In this document: in pieces, positions 1 through 13,056 of the stretch
Layout of the letters: each line of letters opens with the position of its first letter
Numbering within the stretch: position 1 is the stretch's first letter
Source: Lycium barbarum
Taxonomy: Eukaryota; Streptophyta; Magnoliopsida; Solanales; Solanaceae
DNA length: 64,000 bases
Direction of reading: 5' to 3'
Assembly: GCF_019175385.1 (NCBI RefSeq)
Contig: NC_083339.1
Location: 46,920,074-46,984,073, forward strand
Position numbers and translations under genes: made by a program
Notes under the pieces: model-generated
What the model saw: the letters and a program-made list of their open reading frames with translations, nothing else
What the model was told of the DNA's origin: nothing
Databases searched by the model: none

Positions 1-2958
1 CCGCAACTGCCTTGAAGCATAAGCAATCACCTTATCATGCTGCATCAACACACATCCTAGTCCAACGCCTAAAGCATCATAATAGACAATATAGCCTTCC
101 AATCCCTCTGGAAGTGTCAGGACTGGGGCAGAAGTTAATCTATTCTTAAACTCTTGAAAGCTACATTCACAAGCATCTGTCCATTGAAATTTAGCTAATT
201 TTTTAGTTAACTTTGTGAGTGGTGCAGAGATAGAAGAGAAACCCTCTACAAATCTTCTGTAATAACCTGCTAAGCCCAGAAAACTATGAACCTCCGTAGG
301 TGTTGTGGGCCTTTGCCAAGTCTTCACGGCCTTAATCTTCTGGGTATCTACCCGAATACCATCAGCTGAAATAATATGCCCCAGAAAGGTCACTGAGTTC
401 AACCAAAACTCATATTTTGAAAACTTTGCAAATAGCTCTTAAGTTTGGAGAACCCTAAGGACAGTACGTAAATGATCCGCATGTTCAGCCTAGGACCGAG
501 AATATATCAGGATATCGTCAATGAACACAACTACGAATAAATCGAGGAAAGGCCTGAACACATTGTTCATCAAATCCATAAATACTGCCGGCACATTAGT
601 TAGCCCAAATGACATTACCCGGAACTCAAAATGGCTATATCTTGTTCTGAAGGCCGTCTTAGGGATATCTTTCTCCCTAACTCTCACTTGATGGTACCCG
701 GATCTCAAATCTATTTTTGAAAACCATTTGGCACCCTGCAATTGATCAAATAAATCATCAATCCTTGGGAGCGGGTATTTATTCTTGATCGTCACCTTAT
801 TCAGTTGTCAGTAGTCAATACACATCTGTAAGGAGCCGTCTTTCTTTCTTACAAATAGCACGGGTGCTCCCCACGGAGAAGAACTAGGCCTAATAAAGCC
901 TTTTTCAAGCAAGTCCTTCAATTTCTCCTTCAACTCTTTCAACTCTGCGGGAGCTATTCTATAAGGAGGAATAGATATGGGCTTGGTATCCGGTAGCACA
1001 TCAATAGAAAAATGAATCTCCCACTCATGAGGAAGGCCTGGAAGCTCATTCGGGAATACATTCGGAAACTCATTCACCACGGAGACAGACTGAAGAGTCG
1101 ACGATTCGGCTTCTATATCATGAACCCAGACTAAATAATAAATACAACCTTTAGCAATCATATTCCTTGCCTTGAGATAGGAAATAAACCTACCTCTCGG
1201 GGATGCTGTATTTCCTTTCCATTCCAAAATTAGTTCTCTAGGAAATTGGAAGCAAACTATCTTCATTCTACAATCAACATTGGCATAGCAAGAAGCCAAC
1301 CAATTCATGCCCATAATAATATCAAAGTCCACCATTTTCAACTCATGTAAATTACCATAGTACGATATGATTACAAACCACAACTGTACAATTTCTATAT
1401 ACACGGCAAGCTATTACCGATTCACCAACGGGTGTAGATACCTCAAAAGGTTTAATTAAATCTGGTTTGACCCCAAACCGACCCGCAATATATGGAGTAA
1501 CATATGACAATTTGTAACAGGGATATATCAATGCATATACATCAAGTGAAGATACCGATAATATACCTGTGACGACATCAGGGGAAGACTCAAGATCCTG
1601 TCGCCCAGCCAATGCATAAATACCGTGTTGAGGACCACTAGAACTGGGAGCTCCTCTTTTACCTCTACCGCGGCTGACCGGCGCCTGTGAACCTTTCCCC
1701 AGAGGGCGTATAGATGATGAAGACCCGGCTGCCGACCCTGAGGGCTGGACCTTACCCCTACCACCAATCGAGGGGCAGTCGCGCATGATATGGCCTGGCC
1801 GACCACATGCATAGCAAACATCTTAGCCAAATCGACACTAGCCCTAATGTAACTTCCCGCACTGAGAACATCGTGGCATGGGTGGCCTTTCCTGGCCTGA
1901 GTCGCCTCTATAATGAGACCCTGAAGCTCTGAAACTCTGACTCGGCCCGGAATAAATAGATTTATCAAATCTCTGGCCTGTAAACCGTGGAGGCGCACTA
2001 GTCATAGAATCGCCTGAATGCTTAGAAAACTATTGTCTTTGCCCTCCTCTAAACTCACTAGTCGGACCCGAAGATCTAGCCCTTTTGTTACAACCTCTAT
2101 CAAGCTCACGCTCAACTTTTGCGGTTGTTGGCTTTCCTTCAAATTCTGGGCGTGGGCCTGAATGCGAGAAATATCCATATTGTCCTGAAGGGACGCAGTC
2201 AAGCACTTATCCATTAAATGTGGCCCTAAGTCACTCACAAATCGGTGCACTCAATCACCCATATCCGCTACCACGGCCGGAGCATACCTAGCCAAAGAAT
2301 TGAAGCAGCTACTATACTCTAAAGCACTCATGCTTCCTTGCTTAAGATTTAAGAACTTATCGGCTCTAGCCCGCCGAACCTTAGGGGGCAAGTAATATCG
2401 AAAGAAAGCATCAACAAATTCTTGCCATACCGGGGGAGGTGCATTAATTCCCTTAGAAGACAACCACACCATATACCAATGAACCGAAATATCCCACAAC
2501 CTATACGATGCTAACTCCACCGATTCAACGTCGGAAGCATGCATTAACCAAAGCGTCCGCAACATTCCATCAATAAATTTTTTAGGGTCCTTATCCGGCT
2601 TTGACTCGAAGAACTCCGGAGGGTTCAAGCTAATAAAATCATGGGCTTTTGCACTAACCACCCTATCAGCATGACCTATACCTTGTTGCTGGTCCTGAAT
2701 GGAAACCAATTGAGTCAACAATTGAATGGTCTCTCTCACCTCTTGGCCTGAAACCTCTGGTGGAGGAGCTGAGGGTGCTGGAGCTGTGGCTGAGGCTCTC
2801 TCACACTCCTCAGAAATAGGCAACGACTGAGAGGATTGAGATTGAACTGCATTATGGGACTCATCCTCCTCTATAACCATTGGCGGTACTCTTTCGGCCA
2901 GCTTTTCTGCCATTGTCTTGCCCTTTTGGGCTGCTGTAGCTTTCCTTTTTACAGGCAT
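1..2958 (-). pseudogene. Element A: gag-pol remnant, Ty3/gypsy chromovirus (Tekay-like)
   Basis: This is the 5' half of a minus-strand gypsy polyprotein cut by the window edge. Gag starts at the ATG at 2956-2958 and reads to about 2251. Read leftwards, the broken frames then give the rest of gag (2002-2250), a CCHC zinc knuckle area near 1770-1860, an aspartic protease region (1352-1560), the RT N-terminus (808-1404, ending in the MCIDY block) and the RT palm (490-795, with FIDD at the active site). RNase H-like sequence runs to position 1. At least four changes of frame or stops separate these blocks, so no polyprotein can be made. Gene order gag-PR-RT-RH and close similarity to elements B, C and P support the clade. 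It adjoins its PBS (3151-3162) and its split 5' LTR. Confidence 0.88.
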
Positions 2959-3150
2959 CTCTGAAATACATAGCACACGGTTAAAGAAATAAAAATCCTT
3001 ATATCATAGCTCTATCGCACGATCTATGAAGAAAGAAGGTCATTCATTCCTAAAATGCCCGCAGCCTCCTGTTTATAAGTGTGGCGCGCAACACACCCAT
3101 AAACAAGACTCTACTAGACACGGCTCGTAGACACACCCTAGGACGGAACT

Positions 3151-3162
3151 GCTCTGATACCA
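3151..3162 (-). promoter_or_regulatory. Element A primer binding site (initiator tRNA-Met)
   Basis: On the minus strand this reads TGGTATCAGAGC, the usual plant gypsy/copia PBS complementary to the 3' end of initiator tRNA-Met. It lies 4 bp inside the LTR end, as expected for minus-strand priming. Confidence 0.85.
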
Positions 3163-3166
3163 CTTT

Positions 3167-3246
3167 TGTCACGACCCAACCAGAGGGTCATGACGGGCAC
3201 CCGGAGCTAACCCATCGGGCACCACTCATTATACATTCACATTTAT
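3167..3246 (-). repeat. Element A 5' LTR, 3'-terminal 80 bp (split by element B)
   Basis: The sequence begins TGTCACGACCC, the inverse of the LTR 3' terminus GGGTCGTGACA, directly next to A's PBS. After 80 bp it stops at the end of a second LTR (B). The missing remainder resumes at 10684, where the text continues as in the related LTR H (CACATTTA then CTAGGTGAGCC). It is therefore one LTR split by B. Confidence 0.82.
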
Positions 3247-5202
3247 TGTCACGACCTGACTAGGGCCATGATGGGTACCCGGGGCTAATCACCGAGCACC
3301 ACTCGTTCTATTACTCATTTTGCGTTCATTCATATATCTTATGCTAATAATCATAGAAAAAACATTTTTCATTGCGAAACATAAGTACATTTTATATACA
3401 TAAGCCAAAATAATACATATATATACAATGGGAAACCGTGAGACCATACTACCCACACATACGTATCTACGAGCCTCTACTAGAGTACTAGACATATGGG
3501 CGGGACAGGACCCCGCCGTGCCCAAAATATATGTACACAAAACAATAAGCAATGGCACCTCCGGAACAATAGAGTGCTCTCAAAGTCTGCTGATAGCTCT
3601 TATGAATCTGGATCACCTCCCTGTCTACCTGTAGGCATGAACACAGCGTCCAAAGAAAAGGACGTCAGTATGAATATTATACTGAGTATGTAAGGCATAA
3701 ACAATAAAAATACATCAATGAAACAGGGGGATATCAAATAAAGAACAATCTGTACCTGGCTGTCAATTTTTAATAGAAATAATGCATGCTGACTTACTTT
3801 ATAAACATCATCATCATATCATGTATGCATATGTATATATGTATAAGCTGCCCGACCATATAGGTATGGTGTGATCATCATTAGCCCGCGTCCAGGCCTC
3901 CCGCGTCCGAGGTAACCATCTCATGCCGCCCACTAGTGGTGTCTGCCCATGCCATCTAGACATGGTGTATACGCTGCCCGCCTTAGCGGTGTCTGCCCAG
4001 CCATATAGGTGCGGTGTAATATCATCATCATATACTCCTCATAATGCATGCATAGGAACTCAAAGATAACTATACTTTATCGGGGTGACATAAGGTCATG
4101 AACCCTCGATTCCATTATGGAGCATTCATAAGCATTCTGCCTCACCTTGAAGGAATTAGCATATAAGGTGAGTGTATACAAGGAACAACATCAATGGATC
4201 ACAGTTAGAATCATTAGCTTTAGGATCTTTAGACTTAACTCATCATTATCGCTATCATGCTCATGACATATATCATTTCTCCTTAACATAATATCATTTA
4301 TAACATAATCATAATCATAATCACATCATATCAAGAATCATGACTCATCCCAAGCTACTACTCAAAATCTCATTATTCTCATCTTTGTAACCCATTTTCT
4401 ATCTCCTTTCATAATCTATGTCTTTCAACCTCTCAATATCTTAAAAAATATGGAATGATCATAAAACTTACCTTAGATAGTGTGGGGATAAGCCTTGAGT
4501 GCAAAGACTTCACTTGAGCCAAAACCCTAGTTCACTTCCAATGGAATTTCTTGACTTGGATGAACTCTAATGAGTTTCTTACACTTGATTTCCTTGGTTT
4601 GATGCAGTTGATCACAAATCTCTCTTGAGTTCTTGTGGAAGAAGTGTGGAGATCTTTCTAGAGGGTTCTTGAGGTGTGGAGAGAAAGAATGAACTGAATT
4701 AAATGAAGTTGGTCCCTTATATTAATTTTGAAGCTGTCCCGACACCATTCTACGGACCAACATACGGTCTGTATCTTTTATACTGGCCGTAGACTTGGTC
4801 TAGTGGAAGTTCCATTCTGGGCAGAACATACAGTCAGTATGTTTTATACGGCCAGTATGTTGGATCGTATAATGCCCAGCTTTCCGAAGTTCGTTCTCGT
4901 CGACTTTTGATCTCCAATCCTTATGGAACCTTCTTAACACTTGTTTAACACCTCATTACCAATCTAAGGGACATTATAAGTCTTCTCCAAGACATCATTA
5001 ACTTGTTATTCGTAAATCTCTCCCGATGCACAACGTATACCTTGCCTTTCCTGGCAAACTTTCTTCTCTTTCCTCGAATGTATTTGAAATCTCAATTAGG
5101 ATCATCAAATGCCATTTCTTACTTATCAAAACATTGTATACTTCGTGCCTTCCGATATTCTATTCAATGTGCATGAACGAAAAAAATTTCCGAGGTGTAA
5201 CA
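3247..5202 (-). repeat. Element B 3' LTR (1956 bp)
   Basis: On the minus strand the LTR runs from TGTTACACCTCGG (ending at 5202) to GGTCGTGACA (3247). It contains a TACGG/CCGTA palindrome cluster around 4745-4870 in U3, gene-like promoter-proximal text shared with other LTRs here, and a stem-loop at 3665-3685. The adjacent 5203-5240 sequence is the polypurine-tract end of B. Confidence 0.88.
3665..3685 (-). other. Conserved LTR stem-loop, covariant copy
   Basis: The 7-bp arms are TCAGTAT and ATACTGA around a 7-nt loop. All other LTR families in the window with clean copies have TCAGTAC/GTACTGA, so both sides of one pair have changed together here. It lies in the 3' part of the LTR (probable R/U5). 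Confidence 0.6.
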
Positions 5203-5245
5203 TTCTTCTCCCCTATTGGAACATTCGTCCTCGAATGTTAAGCAC
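5203..5245 (-). promoter_or_regulatory. Element B polypurine tract region
   Basis: Immediately inside the 3' LTR the minus strand carries a purine-rich run (inverse of TTCTTCTCCCC) preceded by an inverted pair ACATTCG/CGAATGT. The same arrangement precedes the 3' LTR of element P at 58990-59023. It marks the plus-strand primer site for reverse transcription. Confidence 0.7.
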
Positions 5246-5505
5246 TCGAGAATTCTACGAAAATTTCGCCAGAATTTCCCCTGTAATATGGGAATACCAT
5301 CCTATCACAACAACCCATAATAACAATGCCTCACAGGGCTACAACATAATAGCAATAAAGTTTGGCCACACACGACCTGAAATCATAAAAAGAAAGCATA
5401 CATACCTCATAATCTTGACATTTCATCTTGGATCCCTTCCGGGGGCTGAAATAGGTGCGGGTACTTGGACTTCATATTTTCTTCCGCTTCCCAAGTCATT
5501 TCTTC

Positions 5506-8500
5506 TCAGTTGTTATTTCGCCATAAGACCATAACTGAGGCTATTTCTTTATTTCTAAGCCTCTGTACTTGCCTATCTAAAATGGCAATGGGTACTTCTT
5601 CATAAGCCAACCTTTCTGTCACCTGAACATCATTTTCTGGAACAATCCTCGTAGGATCTCCCAAAAACTTATGGAGCATTGAGACATGGAAAACCGGATG
5701 GACTGCTTCTAGTTCTGAGGGTAAGTCCAATTCATAAGCTACTTGGCCTACCTTGCGGACAATTTTATAAGGTCCAATGTATCGAGGACTCAACTTTCCT
5801 TTCTTACCAAATCTCATCACTCCTTTCATTGGTGACACCTTTAAGAATACCCAATCATCAACTTGAAATTCTAAGTCTCGTCGACAGTTATCCGCGTAAG
5901 ATTTCTGGCGACTTTGGGCTATCAACAATCAATCTCGGATGACCTTGACCATTTCCACTGCTTGTTGAATCAACTCAGGGCCTATTAGTTGTACTTCTCC
6001 TACCTCAAACCATCCAATTGGGGATCTACACTTCCTTCCATACAGATCTTCATACGGAGCCATTTGGATACTAGAATGGTAGCTATTGTTGTATGCAAAC
6101 TCAATAAGGGGTAAGTGGTCATCCTAACTACCACCAAAATCTAGTACACATGCCCGTAGCATATCTTCCAAAGTGTGAATAGTGCATTCGGCTTACCCAT
6201 CAGTTTGTGGATGAAATGCCCTGTTAAGCTTTACTTGAGTACTCAAACCTTCTTGGAAAGACTTCCAGAACTTAGCTGTAAATTGTGCTCCTCTATCTGT
6301 GATAATAGACATCGGGATACCATGGAGTCGCACAATCTCTTTGAGATGCAACCTTGCATAATCTTCTGCTGAGTATGTAGTCCTGACTGGAAGAAAATGA
6401 GATGCTTTCGTGAGTCTATCCACGATCACCCATATGGAATCATATTTGCTTCGGGAACGAGGTAACCCCATAATAAAATCCATATTGATCACTTCTCATT
6501 TCCAGGTTGGAATCTGCATTGCTTGCAATAATCCTCCTGCCTTTTGATGTTCGATTTTCACTTGTTGACAGTTTGGACATTGAGCTACAAATTCTGCTAT
6601 GTCTTTCTTCATGCCATCCCACCAATATATTAACTTGAGATCATGATACATCTGTGTCTCCCCTGGATGAATAGAATACCGAGAATAATGAGCTTCTTCT
6701 AGAATTCGACGACGTAATTCTGCAACATTCGGAACACATAGCCTGCCTCGGTATCTAAGAATCCCATCTATAGAAGTTTCAAATGGAGACTTCCCTTTTT
6801 CATGAAATGTGTCTCTATAATGGCTCAACTGAAGATCTTCGTATTGACGCTCTTTCACCTCCATATCTAGGGATGAGACAGTTGGATTATTGATACCAAT
6901 CCCTGCACTGCCTGAGTCAATTAAACGAACTCCAAGATTAGCTAACTGGTGGAGCTCATGAATTAATTCCTTCTTCTCCGGAGGAACTTCACATAGGCTA
7001 CCCATTGATCTGCGACTAAGCGCATCAGCTACTACATTGGCTTTCCCGGGGTGGTACAAAATACTCACACCATAATCTTTCAATAATTCTAACCACCGCC
7101 TCTGCCGCAGATTTAACTCCTTCTGCTTGAAAATATATTGAAGACTCTTGTGATCTGTATAAATATCAACGTGAACACCATACAAATAATGTCTCCACAT
7201 CTTTAATGCATGAATAATTGCAGCCAATTCAAGGTCATGAATCGGGTAGTTCCTTTCATATTTCCGCAGCTGTGTCGAAGCATAAGCAATGACTTTACCG
7301 TGCTGCATCAATACACATCCTAACCCAACGCCAGAATCATCACAATATACAACATAACCATATGGCCCTTCTGGGAGTGTCAAGACTGGGGTTGAAGTTA
7401 ATTTGTCCTTCAACTCTTAGAAGCTGTGTTCACAAGCATCATTCCACTGAAATTTAGCTGACTTCTGGGTTAGCTTCGTCAATGGGGCTGAAATGGATGA
7501 AAATCCTTCTACGAATCTCCTATAGTAACCTGCCAATCCTTGAAAACTACAAACTTCCGTGGGCGTTGTAGGCCTTGGCCAAGTTTTCACAGCTTCAATC
7601 TTCAGAGTATCCACTCAGATGCCATCATCTGAAATAACATGACCCAAAAATGTCACAGAATTCAGCCAAAACTCGCACTTTGAAAATTTTGCATACAATT
7701 CTCGAGTTCGAAGAATTCTAAGAACAACACGCAAATGGTCTGCATGCTCTGATTCTGTCTGAGAATATACCAGAATATCATCAATGAACACGATCACGAA
7801 CAGATCTAAGAGAGGCCTGAATGCATTATTCATCAAATTCATGAACACTGTCGGGGCATTAGTTAACCTAAATGACATCACTCGGAATTCATATGGCCAT
7901 ATCTCGTTCTAAAAGTTGTTTTGGGAGTATCTTCTTATTTAACTCTTACTTGATGATACCCTGACCTTAGGTCTATTTTGGAAAACCACTTGGCACCTTG
8001 TAATTGATCAAACAAATCATCAATTCTCGGAAGGGGATATTTATTCTTTATCGTCACCTTATTCAATTGCCTATAATCAATGCACATCCGTAGGGAACCA
8101 TCTTTCTTTCTCACAAATAGAACTGGTGCTACCCAATGTGATGAACTAGGTCTAATGAATCCTTTTTCAAGAAAATCCTTCAATTGTGCCTTTAGCTCTT
8201 TCAATTCTGCAGGAGCCATTTGGTAAGGAGGAATAGAAATAGGCTTGGTGTCCGGCAACACATCAATAGCGAAATCAATCTCTCTTTCCGGAGGAAGACC
8301 TGGAAGTTCATATGGAAATACATCCGAAAATTAATTCACTACCGGAACGGATTGGAGAGTTGGTGGCTTTGCTTCGGTGTCACGAACTTGGACTAAGTGA
8401 TAAATATAGCCTTTTGCTATCATCTTTCTTGCCTTAAGGTAGGAAATAAACCTACCTCTTGGGGATGCTGTATTACCCTTCTATTCGAGCACAGGTTCTC

Positions 8501-9040
8501 TCGAAAATTGAAATCGAACTACTTTCATTCGGCAATCAACATTAGCATAACATGAGGCCAACCAATCCATGCCCATAATTACATCGAAATCTAGCATTTC
8601 CAGCTCAACTAAATCAACTTCAGTCGGGCGATCACAAATCACAACTACACAATTTTTGTACACTTGTCTAGCTATCACGGGATCACCAACCGGAGTGGAT
8701 ACCTCAAAAGGTTTAATTGGCTCGAATTTCACCCCAATACGACCAGCAATATATGGAGTGATATAAGATAACGTAGAACCCGGATCTATCAATGCATATA
8801 CGTCATGGGAAAATACGGATAATATACCTGTAACCACATCCGGGGAGGACTCAAGATCCTATCGTCCGGCTAAAGCATAGATATGGGGTTGAGTGCCACC
8901 TGAACTAGATGCTCCCCCTCTGCCTCTGCCTCTACCTCAACCTGCGGGAATCTGGGGAGTCTACCCTACCAGGCGCACAGAAGAAGAACCAACCGCTGAT
9001 CCTGTGGGCTGAACCCCAACTCTACCACTCATTGACAGGC
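5506..9040 (-). pseudogene. Element B pol remnant (PR-RT-RNase H-integrase-chromodomain)
   Basis: Read right to left: protease (8481-8837; DPGS motif), RT (7935-8261 with [23 protein letters not shown] text; 7615-7881 with FIDDIL), RT thumb (7417-7614), RNase H and integrase zinc domain (6496-7413; DHKS, then H-H and C-x2-C), integrase core (6193-6492, VIVDRLTK and ITDRGAQF), and integrase C-terminus with chromodomain (5506-5928). Internal stops and frame changes lie between every block (for example near 5930, 6490, 7414, 7614 and 7890), so the gene is dead. The terminal chromodomain ([12 protein letters not shown]) assigns it to the chromoviruses. Confidence 0.88.
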
Positions 9041-9049
9041 AATCTCGCA

Positions 9050-10221
9050 TCATGTGCCTAACCTGGCCACAGGCATAGCAAGCATCTGAACCTCGACAAC
9101 ACTGTCCGGAATGTAATCTACCGCATTGGCTGCATGGTGGTACTGGGGGTCTCCTCTGGCTATAATCACCCCCAAATTGGGAACCTGAAGCTCTCGAGCT
9201 CTGACCCTGCCCTCAATGAATTGAGCGGTCAAATCTCCTACCTGCAAATTGTAGGGGTGGCTAGTCGCTGACTGGCCTGAGTGTCTAGGATATGACTGCC
9301 TCAATCCTCTTCTATAGTCGATACCTGCACCCATAGATCTGGCCCTCTTCCTTTGCCCTCTATCAATATCACGCTCACCCCTTTGTGGGTATTGTTGTCC
9401 TTCTAGGTTCTGGGCATGGGCCTGAATGCGGGAAATATCCATCCCATCTTGCAATGAAGATGTCAAGAAATCCTTGAACAAATGTGGCCCTAAGACACTC
9501 ACAAATCTGTGCACTCTATCTCCTATGTCGGCCACCATAGTCGGAGCATATCTAGCCAATGAATTAAACTGAAGGCTATACTCTCGGGCACTCATATTTC
9601 CTTGTTTCAAATTTAAGAATCTATCCGCTCTAGCTCGGCGGACCTCGGGTGGCAAATAGTGGCGGATAAAGGCATCTACGAATTCTTGCAAAACCGGAGG
9701 AGGCGCATTCTCTTTTCTTCATGATATCCAATTATTATACCATAAGACCGCCACATTCCGGAGTCTATAAGATGCTAGCTCCACAGACTCAGTTTCGAAG
9801 GCATGGATAATCTTCAGTGTTCTCAACATTTCATCAATGAAACCTTGCGGGTCTTCATCCAGCTTTGACCCGAAAAACTCCGGAGGATTCAAACTCATGA
9901 AATCACGGGCTCTAGTACTAACTGCCCTGTCACTTGAACCCGAACTCTGCCGTTGTGCCTGGGCAGCAACTAATTGCGTCAATAAATGGATAGCCTAGGT
10001 CATTTGTTTACCCGAAGTAACCGGGGGAGGAACTGGAGGCATAGGAGCTGGAGCTGAAGCCCCCTCTTGTTCTTCTATAATAGGCGGAGTAGAAGAAGTA
10101 TTAGATGGAGCCTCATATGTGATTCGCCCTCTTCTACATTCCTTGGCGGCTCCCTTTCTACCTGTCTTCCTATCGTAGTCTTGCCCTTCTGGGCAGCTGT
10201 AGCTTTTCTCTTTGGCGGCAT
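9050..10221 (-). pseudogene. Element B gag remnant
   Basis: The likely start is the ATG at 10219-10221 (MPPKRK...), matching the gag starts of A and C. The frame is lost within about 40 codons. Gag text continues at 9719-9982 (LNPPEFFGSK) and 9050-9691 (YLPPEVRRARADRFLNLKQG). The nucleocapsid zinc knuckle just downstream (about 9030-9110) is out of frame. There are at least three frame breaks. Confidence 0.8.
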
Positions 10222-10412
10222 CTCTGAAATCATAACACATTGTTAGGGAGGAGAAAATCTTATAACACGGCTCTATCACACGATCTCATAAGAAGAAGAA
10301 TGGTCATTTTTCCTAAATGCCCTGTAGCCTCCTGTTTATTAGTGTGGCGCGCAACACACCATAAACAAGACTCTACTAGACACGGCTTGTAGACACTTCC
10401 TAGGACTGAACT

Positions 10413-10424
10413 GCTCTGATACCA
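10413..10424 (-). promoter_or_regulatory. Element B primer binding site
   Basis: The minus strand reads TGGTATCAGAGC, 4 bp from the start of the LTR-end palindrome at 10429. The intact spacing shows that the inner edge of B's 5' LTR is normal and the abnormality lies further out. Confidence 0.83.
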
Positions 10425-10428
10425 CTTT

Positions 10429-10683
10429 TGTCACGACCCGACTAGAGCAATGACGGGTATTCGGGGCTAATCACCGAGCACCACTCGTTCTATCACTCAT
10501 TCTGCGTTCATTCATATATCTTATGCTAATAATCATAGAAAAACCACTTGTTTCGCAATGAAAAATGGTTTTTCTATGGTAATTAGCATAAGATATATGA
10601 ATGAACGCAGAATGAGTGATATAACGAGTGGTGCTCGGTGATTAGCCCCGGGTACCCGTCATGGCCCTAGTCGGGTCGTGACA
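10429..10683. repeat. 255-bp palindrome replacing the 5' LTR of element B
   Basis: The left arm (10429-10546, 118 bp) is the U5 end of B's LTR in minus orientation. The right arm (10566-10683, 118 bp) is the same sequence inverted, with only a few mismatches. The 19-bp centre (10547-10565) continues the inverted LTR copy (compare 3353-3390). About 1.8 kb of the expected LTR is absent. The outer edge ends in CGTGACA followed by the TSD-like TTCAT. This is direct sequence evidence; the mechanism is discussed under findings. Confidence 0.85.
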
Positions 10684-13056
10684 TTCATGCCTAGGTGAGC
10701 CACATGGCTTATCAACAAATTATATGCCTCAATAATACCATTCCCAACGGCTAAAACACTTTTTATATCAACATCACAACTACGCCCGTATGCATATACA
10801 CAAGCCGACGAGGCTAACAAAATAATATAACAAAACATGAGCCGACAAAGCAAAAGACATCTACTAAACATGACTGGCTACGAGCCTCTAAGAAGAGTAT
10901 GAACATCATCATAAGGATGGGACAGGGCCCTTCCATGCCCATATGTATATACACAAAAGAATAGTACCAACAGCTACGGCCCCGAATCAAATGGAGCTCC
11001 TCTATGCAGTCTCTGAACAAGCAGTCTATGGGTCAAGTCTATCTCCCTGTCCACCTGCGGGCATGACTCAGCATCCACAAACAAAAGGACGTCAGTACGA
11101 ATAATGTACTGAGTATGTAAAGCATAATCAATAGCATAATAGAAGCATGAGAAATAAATTAAGATAGAGTCATGGGAGGATAGAGCCATTTATACCTCTA
11201 GCGTCGTTCATCGTATATACTTACCCTCTTTCTAATGGGAACCTTCTGTTTCATACATTTATACTTATAGCAGTATCATACCTGACCATAGAGGTTCGAT
11301 GTCTTACATACACGACCATGGTAAGGTTCGGTGTTATACATACCTGGCCCTACCAAGGCTTAGTGTCACTTGTACCCAACTGCAGTGGTGCGCGCGCGAT
11401 AGATATCATACCCGGCTACAGGAGCTCGGTGTTACATAATAGTCATACATAATTATACATGTATACATAAGAGTCCATACATATCATCAACATCATCATC
11501 ATCATTGTTTTCACCATATCCTTCCTTAGAGGATCAGCTATCATATAATGAAGGTAATGGTATCGTGAGAATACAAAAAATCATGAGCTTTAGTAATTCT
11601 AGGGATAAAGTCATTTTGGAAGACATTATGGAACTCATGTGAAGGTAGATGGTGATGGGATCATGCCTTAATGAAAGAAGGGCGAGCCTTACATGCCTCT
11701 TTGTCTTCTTAATTACTTAACGTTCACCGCGAAAGCTTGAGAAATCTACATTTAAAAGGATTCATACCATGGTTAAGTCTTAAAGACGCTCTTGAATTCA
11801 AACTAGAGCAATTCATGAGCTAACGAAAATTGGGCAGCATTTCCCTTATTTCATCGACTTCCACCATATTACAAAACAACTCCCAAACATCCATTACACA
11901 ATACAAACCACAATCAAACCGCACTAGCTTCAAAATTTCACCTTATTACATAAGTTGGTAATTCTATATTCAAACTTCAAAATTCCAAATCTGCATCCAT
12001 ATTATTGTATTCATTCAAGATTATTCAATCGCATTACAAACAAGTTCCAAACCATATACAAAGTTCCTCAAAACTCATTACTTTCCATATTTCTTTCAAA
12101 ACTTCAAAACTTACAACGAACGTTCTAACTTGCGTCGTTTCATTCCGAATTCATTAACATCATTGTAAGTTCACATTTAAAGTCTTTAGCACCCTAAATA
12201 TACAATGATATACACCATGATACCAAAGGTATACACTTTCCGATAATATCCGAAATCATTTTCTAACGCCAACTCAATTCTTTAATCAATCCTTTACGAC
12301 ATAAAGATCACAACAACACATTATTCAAACTAAACAAGATAAAATTCCTATGCCTTGCACTTCATGAAACTCACGGCCAAACACACCCTTTCTACACACA
12401 CACGCCATGCACAAACACAACACCATCCCACAATCTTCATGCAACATCAATCACTATAACATATAAATCCATTTCATAACATAAAAACATAGATTTCTTA
12501 CCTTTTTCTTGAAATTCCGATTTGCCGCAAACGAGCACCTTACGCCAAACTAATTGTACCCCGTTGAAGAGGGGCTCGAGTACTTCATAATATGTGAAGA
12601 ACAAGAATTTTTGGATCAATAACCAAGCTTGGAAATTTTGTTTTTCTCTCTTTCTCTCCTACGGCCGAATGCCTCTTTCTTGGGTGTTCTTGAATTTGTT
12701 GTGGTTCTTGATAATTCTAAAGGCTAGCATGATATATATCCAAATAGGAGTCATGTGCATAGCACATGACTCTTTAAAAGTGGGCTTGGGCTTGCCTCTT
12801 GGCCGGCCACTTCAATGTTTTGGGCCTCAATTTTGTGTTGCATTTTACTTAGCCCCAATCCACTAAACGTCCCGTTTTGTAATTCCCGAAACTAATTTCC
12901 GAAATTTCAAATTTACCCTCGGCCTTCCCCGATGCCTTAACATTAGTGATTCCATAACCAACATAGTCATTTTCACCAAAATTAAAATATCTCCTTATAA
13001 CACACAAGTCGTTATTATTTCCCGATTTTTACTTATACGAAACACGGGACATAACA
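10684..13056 (-). repeat. Element A 5' LTR, main part
   Basis: The LTR resumes with CCTAGGTGAGCC and continues to AACACGGGACATAACA at 13056, the inverse of a TGTTATGTCCCGTG start. It contains the shared R/U5-like block (hairpin 11092-11112). No TACGG/CCGTA array is obvious in its U3. With the 80 bp at 3167-3246 the LTR is about 2.45 kb. To its right lies the integrase coding sequence of C, so A inserted into C's pol. Confidence 0.82.
11092..11112 (-). other. Conserved LTR stem-loop (element A)
   Basis: TCAGTAC and GTACTGA arms (7 bp) surround a 7-nt loop, followed on the plus strand by GTATGTAA. The same position and flanks occur in the other LTR families here. Confidence 0.55.

Larger units (their letters stand above)
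3247..10683 (-). mobile_element. Element B: Ty3/gypsy (Tekay-like) nested in the 5' LTR of element A, abnormal 5' end
   Basis: B is a 7.4 kb minus-strand element: complete 3' LTR (3247-5202), PPT side (from 5203), degenerate pol and gag (5506-10221), PBS (10413-10424), and a 255-bp palindrome instead of a normal 5' LTR (10429-10683). The flanks are TTTAT at 3242-3246 and TTCAT at 10684-10688, a 5-bp target duplication with one mismatch. Removing B restores a continuous A LTR. Both outer ends of B are the U5-type terminus (TGTCACG... and ...CGTGACA), not the usual U3/U5 pair. Confidence 0.85.

Noticed and set aside
3167..5202. Tandem elements sharing one LTR (A and B as a tandem array)
   Set aside because: The LTR end at 3167-3246 differs from that at 3247, and A's LTR continues at 10684, so nesting explains the layout better than a shared LTR.
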